Shown here in pieces: positions 5,037 to 9,259 of a DNA stretch of 9,259 nucleotides (the first letter of the stretch is position 1; each line of letters opens with the position of its first letter). Below the pieces are notes generated by a model. It was given only the letters and a program-made list of their open reading frames with translations. It was not told where the DNA came from and searched no databases. A program made the position numbers and the translations under genes. The DNA is from an uncultured Collinsella sp. (GTDB taxonomy: Bacteria > Actinomycetota > Coriobacteriia > Coriobacteriales > Coriobacteriaceae). The stretch spans positions 1-9,259 of the forward strand of contig UQSK01000059.1 in the NCBI GenBank assembly GCA_900543605.1, read 5' to 3'.

Positions 5037-7133
5037 ATGGCAGACGCTAAGGATTTCCTGTTTGAGATCGGTACGGAGGAAATGCCCTCCGCACCGCTGA
5101 ACAATGCCGTCAAGCAGCTTGGCACCATGATTGCCAAGGGTCTCGACGAGGCCGGTCTGGCCCATGGCGAGGTCCGCGTGATTTCGAGCCCGCGTCGTTT
5201 GGCTGCGCTCGTGGCCAACGTCGCCACTGCGACCGATGAGGTCCATGAGGTCAAGCGCGGCCCCGCGGCAAACATTGCCTTTGATGCCGACGGTAACGCC
5301 ACCAAGGCCGCCCAGGGCTTTGCCCGCAAGTGCGGTGTGGCTGCCGAGGACCTGGTCCGTCGCGAGGACACCGACGGCCGCGAGTACGTGTTCGCCGAGA
5401 AGAACATTCCCTCCGCTCCGGCTACGCCGATCCTGACGTCTCTGTGCGAGAAGACTATCGCCGGCCTACAGTGGCCCAACTACCGCAGCCAGCGCTGGGG
5501 CCACGAGCACGCTACGTTTGTTCGTCCGGTCCGTTGGATCTGCTGCCTTTTGGGCGAGGACGTCGTGCCCGTGTCGTTTGCCGATGTGACGAGTGGCAAT
5601 ACCACGCGCGGACATCGCGTTCTGGGCCCCGGTGACCATGTGGTCGCCAGCCCCGCCGTCTACGAGCAGGTGCTCGAGGACGCCGGCGTGCTCTCTGCCG
5701 AGCGTCGCCGTGAGGCTATCCTTGCCGGTATCGCCGAGGTCGAGGCCGCTCGCCCCGGCTGCCATGTCGACACGCCCAAGAAGGTCTTCGAGGAGGTCAT
5801 CAACCTCTGCGAGTGGCCGACGGTGCTCGTCGGTACCTTCGATGAGGAGTTCCTCAAGGTCCCGCATGAGATCATCTGCGAGTCCATGCTCACCAACCAG
5901 CGCTACTTCCCGATCTATGACGGCGAGGGCAAGCTCACGCGTGAGTTCGTAGTCGTTTCCAACAGCAAGCCCGAGAATGCCGAGCGCGTGATCGACGGCA
6001 ACGAGCGCGTCGTGCGCGCCCGTCTGGACGACGCCAAGTTCTTCTATGAGGAGGACCTGAAGATCTCCCTTGACGAGTTCCGCGAGCGTCTGGCCAAGGT
6101 CGCCTTCCAGGAGAAGCTCGGTAGCGTGCTCGCCAAGTCCGAGCGTATTGAGCAGCTCGCGCTCGCCATCGCCCGCGAGGCTCACCTGGGTGCCCATCTG
6201 GCCGCCGATGCGGCTCGCGCCGCTCACCTGTGCAAGGCCGACCTGGTGTCTAACGCCGTCGTCGAGTTCACGAGCCAGCAGGGCGTGATGGGCGGTTACT
6301 ACGCCAGCGCGATGGGGGAGAACGACGAGGTCGCCCATGCTATCCGCGATCATTATCGTCCCCGCTTTGCCGGCGATGATCTGCCCGAGGGCACCGCTGG
6401 CTGCATCGTGGCCTGTGCTGACAAGCTCGATACCATTGCCGGTATTTTTGCCATCGGCGAGCCCCCGACCGGCTCTTCCGACCCGTACGCGCTGCGTCGC
6501 GCCGCCATCGGCATCATCAACATCCTGCGCGATCGTCTGCCGATTGACCCCACGTCGCTGATCGACTTCGCCCTTGAGCTTTATAGCGAGCAAGGTATCG
6601 AGTTCGATGCCGCCGAGGTCGCCCAGCAGGTCCGTGACTTCTTCCACGGCCGCCTGGTGAGCATGGCCCGCGACGAGAAGATTCCAGCCGATACCGTCGC
6701 CGCCGTCTCCGCGGTGCACATCATCGCCCCGTCCGTCTTCTTCGCCCGCTGTGCCGCGCTCGACGAGGCCCGCAAGAACGATGCCGAGACCTTCGACAAC
6801 CTGGCTACCGCCTATGCCCGTGCCGCTCACATCTCCAAGCCCGAGCTGGGTGCGGAGTACGATCGCAGCCTGATGGGCGATGCCGAGCTCGCGCTTGCCG
6901 ATGCCTCCGAGGCCGCTCAGACCGCTGTCGATGCCGCCCTTGCTGCCGAGGATTATCCCGCCGCGTTTGCCGCCCTGGCTGCCCTACGCGCCCCCATCGA
7001 CCGCTTCTTTGACGAGGTCATGGTCATGGACAAGGACGAGCAGCTCCGCGATAATCGCCTTAAGCTGCTCAACCGCTTCGAGGCCGTTTTCTCCGGCATC
7101 GCCAACATCGGTGAGCTTGCCCGCAAAAAGTAA
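5037..7133 (+). CDS. glyS: Glycyl-tRNA synthetase beta subunit
   Basis: The tRNA-recognition subunit of the alpha2-beta2 GlyRS. The 698-aa length is normal for the family. The N-terminus FLFEIGTEEMPSAPL is the typical opening, and the B3/B4-like and body domains run to about 370. An HD-like helical region around residues 395-450 includes KADLVSNAVVEFTSQQGVMGGYYA and DHYRPRF, then the SSDPYALRRAA segment. The C-terminal region (about 590-690) is the DALR-type anticodon-binding domain, ending LLNRFEAVFSGIANIGELARKK. The ATG at 5037 begins 3 nt after the glyQ stop; GAGGTGG at about 5021-5027, inside the end of glyQ, is the probable Shine-Dalgarno. Only 34 nt separate it from ppsR, without a terminator, so ppsR is probably in the same transcript. 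Confidence 0.98.
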   Translation: MADAKDFLFEIGTEEMPSAPLNNAVKQLGTMIAKGLDEAGLAHGEVRVISSPRRLAALVANVATATDEVHEVKRGPAANIAFDADGNATKAAQGFARKCGVAAEDLVRREDTDGREYVFAEKNIPSAPATPILTSLCEKTIAGLQWPNYRSQRWGHEHATFVRPVRWICCLLGEDVVPVSFADVTSGNTTRGHRVLGPGDHVVASPAVYEQVLEDAGVLSAERRREAILAGIAEVEAARPGCHVDTPKKVFEEVINLCEWPTVLVGTFDEEFLKVPHEIICESMLTNQRYFPIYDGEGKLTREFVVVSNSKPENAERVIDGNERVVRARLDDAKFFYEEDLKISLDEFRERLAKVAFQEKLGSVLAKSERIEQLALAIAREAHLGAHLAADAARAAHLCKADLVSNAVVEFTSQQGVMGGYYASAMGENDEVAHAIRDHYRPRFAGDDLPEGTAGCIVACADKLDTIAGIFAIGEPPTGSSDPYALRRAAIGIINILRDRLPIDPTSLIDFALELYSEQGIEFDAAEVAQQVRDFFHGRLVSMARDEKIPADTVAAVSAVHIIAPSVFFARCAALDEARKNDAETFDNLATAYARAAHISKPELGAEYDRSLMGDAELALADASEAAQTAVDAALAAEDYPAAFAALAALRAPIDRFFDEVMVMDKDEQLRDNRLKLLNRFEAVFSGIANIGELARKK

Positions 7134-7140
7134 GCTACCC

Positions 7141-7154
7141 TGCGCGTAAGCGCA
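7141..7154 (+). other. GNRA-tetraloop hairpin before the ppsR ribosome site
   Basis: TGCGC (7141-7145), GTAA loop (7146-7149), GCGCA (7150-7154): a perfect 5-bp stem closed by a GNRA-type tetraloop, ending directly before AAAGGAG of ppsR. It has no following U-run, so it is not an intrinsic terminator. The same stem sequence with a GAGA loop occurs in front of ppdK at 8312-8325. Confidence 0.6.
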
Positions 7155-7167
7155 AAAGGAGCCCCGC

Positions 7168-8043
7168 ATGGATTGCCCGGTCACCGCTCGTCCCACCGTT
7201 ATCGTTATCTCCGACTCGCTCGGTGATACCGCTTGTGAGGTGGTGCTTGCGGCGTCCGGGCAATTTGATGAAGGGGCTTTTCATCTTTTGCGCCTGCCCA
7301 AGGTGACCTCGTTGGAGCAGGTTAAGTCGTTTGTGGGTCCGCGAGTCGATGCGGACCATCGCGATATTGCCGTGTTCCACACCATTGTCGATCCGTCGCT
7401 TCGCGCCCGCGTGCTCGATTATCTGGGCATGCTTCATATCCGTTCGGTCGACCTGATCGGCCCGACACTTGCCGTGCTGTCGTCGCTCATTGGTGTGCCG
7501 CCCAAGGGCGTCGCGGGCGTGATTCACAAGACCGATGACCGCTATTTCCATCGTATCGAGGCCATGGAGTATTTCGTTGAGCACGATGACGGGCGCGGTT
7601 CCGATGATCTGTCGGGGGCCGATATCGTGCTGCTGGGTGTATCGCGCACGTCCAAGACGCCGCTGTCGATGTATTTGGCCTATCAGGGTTACAAGGTTGC
7701 CAATGTTCCGTTGGCACATGGCATGGAGCCGCCGAAGTCTATTTACGAGATTGACCCGATGCGGTTGTTTGGCCTGATTTCGACCGTTGACGTCATCTCT
7801 GAGATTCGCGATAGCCGCTTGGGCGATGACTATGCTCGCGCCGTCGCCGGCTCTTATGCCGAGCCTGAGAGCGTGCGCAGCGAGCTCGAGGAAGCCCGTG
7901 CCCTCATGAAGCGTCTGGGCTGCTTTGTGGTGCGTACCGATGGCAAAGCGATTGAGGAGAGCGCCTCCGAGATCATCGGTCATTTGATGGAAATCCAAGA
8001 AGCCCGTGCCCGCCGCGCCGCCCGCCGAGGTCAGCAAAGCTAA
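7168..8043 (+). CDS. ppsR: Pyruvate phosphate dikinase regulatory protein (kinase/pyrophosphorylase)
   Basis: A bifunctional DUF299-family enzyme. It inactivates pyruvate phosphate dikinase (or PEP synthase) by ADP-dependent phosphorylation of an active-site Thr, and reactivates it by Pi-dependent dephosphorylation that releases PPi. The 291-aa protein begins with the family segment VIVISDSLGDTA (11-22). It carries DDRYFHRIEAMEYFVEHDDG (123-142) and the P-loop-like GVSRTSKTP (157-165), which defines the family, followed by YLAYQGYKVANVPL. The basic Arg/Ala-rich C-terminus (280-288) is not conserved. The ATG at 7168 has AAAGGAG 6 nt upstream. Its presumed target ppdK is the next gene, which supports a PPDK rather than PEP-synthase partner. 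It follows glyS by 34 nt. Confidence 0.95.
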   Translation: MDCPVTARPTVIVISDSLGDTACEVVLAASGQFDEGAFHLLRLPKVTSLEQVKSFVGPRVDADHRDIAVFHTIVDPSLRARVLDYLGMLHIRSVDLIGPTLAVLSSLIGVPPKGVAGVIHKTDDRYFHRIEAMEYFVEHDDGRGSDDLSGADIVLLGVSRTSKTPLSMYLAYQGYKVANVPLAHGMEPPKSIYEIDPMRLFGLISTVDVISEIRDSRLGDDYARAVAGSYAEPESVRSELEEARALMKRLGCFVVRTDGKAIEESASEIIGHLMEIQEARARRAARRGQQS

Positions 8044-8120
8044 CTCATTGGGGTAGCTAAAAATTCACCGTCCTTAAAATACTATCTAAAAATAATGTAC
8101 GATATTGGTAAAGCGATTTA

Positions 8121-8158
8121 GCAAAGAACTTGCATTTGAACTGCAATTTTCTTGCAGT
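8121..8158. promoter_or_regulatory. Two in-phase GCAA-N5-TTGC dyads, putative operator
   Basis: GCAA-agaac-TTGC at 8121-8133 and GCAA-ttttc-TTGC at 8143-8155 are identical inverted repeats whose centres (8127 and 8149) are 22 bp apart, about two DNA turns. The second extends to a perfect 7-bp dyad ACTGCAA-N5-TTGCAGT (8140-8158). This overlaps a weak candidate -35 and is what a dimeric repressor bound as a pair on one face would leave. The identity of any regulator is unknown. Confidence 0.55.
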
Positions 8159-8181
8159 GGTATCTTCATAAGGTAACCACC

Positions 8182-8219
8182 TTTACCTACCGTTTACCGC
8201 CGCATTTATCACGTTTACC
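8182..8219. repeat. TTTACC direct-repeat cluster upstream of ppdK
   Basis: TTTACC occurs at 8182-8187, 8193-8198 and 8214-8219, with a one-mismatch copy TTTATC at 8205-8210. The exact copies are spaced 11 and 21 bp apart, close to one and two helical turns. GGTAA at 8172-8176 also forms an inverted pair with TTACC at 8183-8187. One further copy in reverse (GGTAAA, 8107-8112) and one inside ppdK (8361-8366) are present. Tandem repeats at about 11-bp spacing are typical of OmpR/PhoB-family response-regulator sites; assignment here is inference. Confidence 0.5.
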
Positions 8220-8273
8220 AAACCCCTCGCCCTCTACGCAAGCCCGCTCAACGTCCGCCGTATAGTTCCCTCA

Positions 8274-8294
8274 CGGCCCGCATCCGGCGGGTCG
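8274..8294 (+). other. Leader hairpin I of ppdK
   Basis: CGGCCCGC (8274-8281) pairs with GCGGGTCG (8287-8294) around an ATCCG loop: eight base pairs including one G-U. It lies 48-68 nt upstream of the ppdK start in the GC-rich part of the leader. It lacks a U-run and is therefore not a terminator. Confidence 0.5.
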
Positions 8295-8308
8295 ATTCGT
8301 CACCACGG

Positions 8309-8328
8309 TCGTGCGCGAGAGCGCATGG
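8309..8328 (+). other. Leader hairpin II of ppdK with GAGA tetraloop
   Basis: TGCGC (8312-8316), GAGA (8317-8320), GCGCA (8321-8325) form a perfect stem with a GNRA tetraloop. It extends outward to about eight pairs if two G-U pairs are allowed (8309-8328). The helix abuts the AAGGGG Shine-Dalgarno. The core stem is identical to that before ppsR at 7141-7154. Confidence 0.6.
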
Positions 8329-8341
8329 AAGGGGAAGTATC

Positions 8342-9231
8342 GTGAGCGATTGCAAGAGAGTTTACCGTTTTGGAACCGACGCCCAGGGCACCTGTGTCAC
8401 TGAGGGCGACAAGTCCATGAACTTCGTGCTTGGCGGCAAGGGCGCAAATCTTGCCGAGATGAGCCGCATCGGTCTGCCGGTTCCCGGTGGCTTTACCATT
8501 ACCTGCCAGACCTGTGTCGAGTACTCCGGCGCCGGCAACGTCTGGCCCGAAGGCGCACTTGATGAGATCGTTGCCGCCGAGGCCGACCTCGAGGCTCGCT
8601 GCGGCAAGAAGCTCGGCGACGCCTCCGATCCGCTGCTCGTGTCGGTTCGCTCGGGCGCTCCGTTCTCCATGCCCGGCATGATGGACACGGTCCTCAACTT
8701 GGGCCTCAACGACGATTCAGTTCAGGGCCTCATCGCCCAGACGCAAAACCCGCGTTTTGCCTGGGATAGCTACCGCCGCTTTATTCAGATGTTCTCCAAC
8801 GTCGTTATGGGCGTCGACGCCGACCTGTTCGAGAACGCGCTGACCCAGGCACGCCTGGTCTCCGGCGTTCGCGTCGATTCCGAGCTTTCGGCCGAAGACC
8901 TGCAGGAGCTCGTCGAGACCTTTAAGAGCATTTTCTCCGAGAACGTCGAGGCCGCCCTGTATCCCGAGCTCGAGGTCGCCGACGGCAAGCCCGTCTTCCC
9001 GCACGATCCGGAGCTTCAGTTGCGCCTTGCCATCCAGGCCGTCTTTGGCAGCTGGATGAACGAGCGCGCCTGCATCTACCGCAAGCAGCATGGCATTTCT
9101 GACGAGCTCGGCACCGCCGTCAACGTGCAGGCTATGGCCTTTGGCAACAAGGGGGAGACCTCTGCGACCGGCGTCGCTTTTACGCGCAACCCGGCCGACG
9201 GCACCAAGGAGTTCTATGGTGACTTTTTGGT
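8342..9231 (+). CDS. ppdK: Pyruvate phosphate dikinase, N-terminal part (cut by contig end)
   Basis: Interconverts ATP, Pi and pyruvate with AMP, PPi and phosphoenolpyruvate; in anaerobes it often runs in glycolysis as well as gluconeogenesis. About 296 genuine residues are present, one third of a normal 870-900-aa enzyme, all from the N-terminal nucleotide-binding region. GGKGANLAEM (31-40) carries K33, matching the ATP-binding K22 of the Clostridium symbiosum enzyme. VRSGAPFSMPGMMDT (102-116) carries R103, matching R92. NVQAMAFGNKGETSATGVAFTRNP is the conserved stretch near the right end. The start is GTG at 8342 with AAGGGG 7 nt upstream; an ATG at 8325 is out of frame. The frame stays open into adapter sequence, so the residues after FLV (CLLYTSPSP) are not part of the protein. 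The phosphohistidine and PEP/pyruvate domains lie off the window. Confidence 0.95.
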
Positions 9232-9259
9232 CTGTCTCTTATACACATCTCCGAGCCCA
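9232..9259. other. Illumina Nextera transposase adapter contamination
   Basis: Positions 9232-9250 read CTGTCTCTTATACACATCT, the 19-bp Tn5 mosaic end used in Nextera libraries. Positions 9251-9259 read CCGAGCCCA, the start of the adjoining Nextera read adapter. Adapter begins where the conserved PPDK sequence (...EFYGDFLV) stops. This is sequencing-library sequence at a contig end, not genomic DNA and not a natural Tn5/IS50 insertion. Confidence 0.97.

Larger units (their letters stand above)
8044..8341 (+). promoter_or_regulatory. ppsR-ppdK regulatory region and ppdK leader
   Basis: A 298-nt gene-free stretch, AT-rich from 8056 to about 8220 in an otherwise GC-rich window. Weak promoter candidates are TTAAAA-N18-TACGAT (8074-8103) and TTGAAC-N19-TATCTT (8136-8166). 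It also holds two GCAA-N5-TTGC dyads, a cluster of TTTACC direct repeats, and two hairpins in the GC-rich leader, each listed separately. The ppdK Shine-Dalgarno is AAGGGG (8329-8334), 7 nt before the GTG. No convincing ppsR terminator is present: a 5-bp AGCTA/TAGCT pairing (8038-8058) is followed by A, not T. Confidence 0.7.

Noticed and set aside
5466..6830. Long antisense open frame (454 codons) inside glyS, with similar long frames antisense to glyQ (4131-5246), trmD (2696-3565) and ppsR (7135-8037)
   Set aside because: Each lies opposite a clearly conserved gene, shows no family motifs and has composition expected of the complement of GC-rich codons. They are shadows.
7134..7167. Terminator between glyS and ppsR
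   Set aside because: The TGCGC-GTAA-GCGCA hairpin is followed by AAAGGAG, the ribosome site of ppsR, and has no U-run.
8038..8064. Intrinsic terminator after ppsR
   Set aside because: Only a 5-bp A/T-rich AGCTA/TAGCT pairing with an 11-nt loop, followed by A residues instead of T on the transcript strand.
8095..8121. Eight-codon open frame (MYDIGKAI) as a leader peptide before ppdK
   Set aside because: No Shine-Dalgarno, no run of regulatory codons and no attenuator structure follows it.
9232..9250. Tn5/IS50 mosaic end as a genuine mobile element
   Set aside because: The mosaic end is followed by Nextera adapter bases rather than transposon sequence, and it sits at the exact contig end. 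This is library contamination.
8342..9259. ppdK as a truncated pseudogene
   Set aside because: The 296 genuine codons are intact and conserved; truncation coincides with adapter sequence at the contig end.

Overview
This window is about 9.3 kb of GC-rich, gene-dense bacterial housekeeping DNA. The protein sequences, the frequent TTG/GTG starts, the two-subunit glycyl-tRNA synthetase and the combination of translation genes with pyruvate phosphate dikinase suggest an anaerobic gut Actinomycetota of the class Coriobacteriia, most likely Collinsella or a close relative. The assignment rests on recognition by eye, not on a search.

Layout. Positions 1-116 are a gene-free tail downstream of dinB. 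dinB (117-1370) is on the minus strand and everything else is on the plus strand. A divergent promoter region (1371-1571) separates it from a compact ribosome/tRNA maturation operon: rpsP (S16), khpA (KH-domain RNA-binding protein), rimM (30S maturation factor) and trmD (tRNA m1G37 methyltransferase), followed by lepB (signal peptidase I). Genes in this operon overlap or lie within about 10 nt of each other. After a 59-nt gap come glyQ and glyS (glycyl-tRNA synthetase alpha and beta), then ppsR, the bifunctional kinase/phosphorylase that switches pyruvate phosphate dikinase off and on. A 298-nt AT-rich regulatory region follows, and then ppdK itself (GTG start at 8342), cut off by the end of the window.

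How the genes work together. rpsP, rimM, khpA and trmD all serve 30S assembly or tRNA maturation. glyQS charges tRNA-Gly. ppsR and ppdK form a regulator-target pair controlling interconversion of pyruvate and phosphoenolpyruvate. glyQS-ppsR-ppdK resembles the glyQS-ccpN-ppsR neighbourhood of Firmicutes, but without the CcpN repressor gene.

Main points for a second look. (1) The last 28 bases (9232-9259) are Illumina Nextera adapter sequence, not genome, so the ppdK truncation and its last residues are assembly artefacts. (2) The ppsR-ppdK gap holds two in-phase GCAA-N5-TTGC dyads and a set of TTTACC direct repeats, which look like operators. (3) ppsR and ppdK each carry a hairpin with the same TGCGC/GCGCA stem and a GNRA tetraloop directly 5' of the Shine-Dalgarno sequence. 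(4) dinB looks leaderless. I found no CRISPR array, defence system, phage gene, insertion sequence, rRNA or tRNA, and no convincing undescribed multi-gene system.
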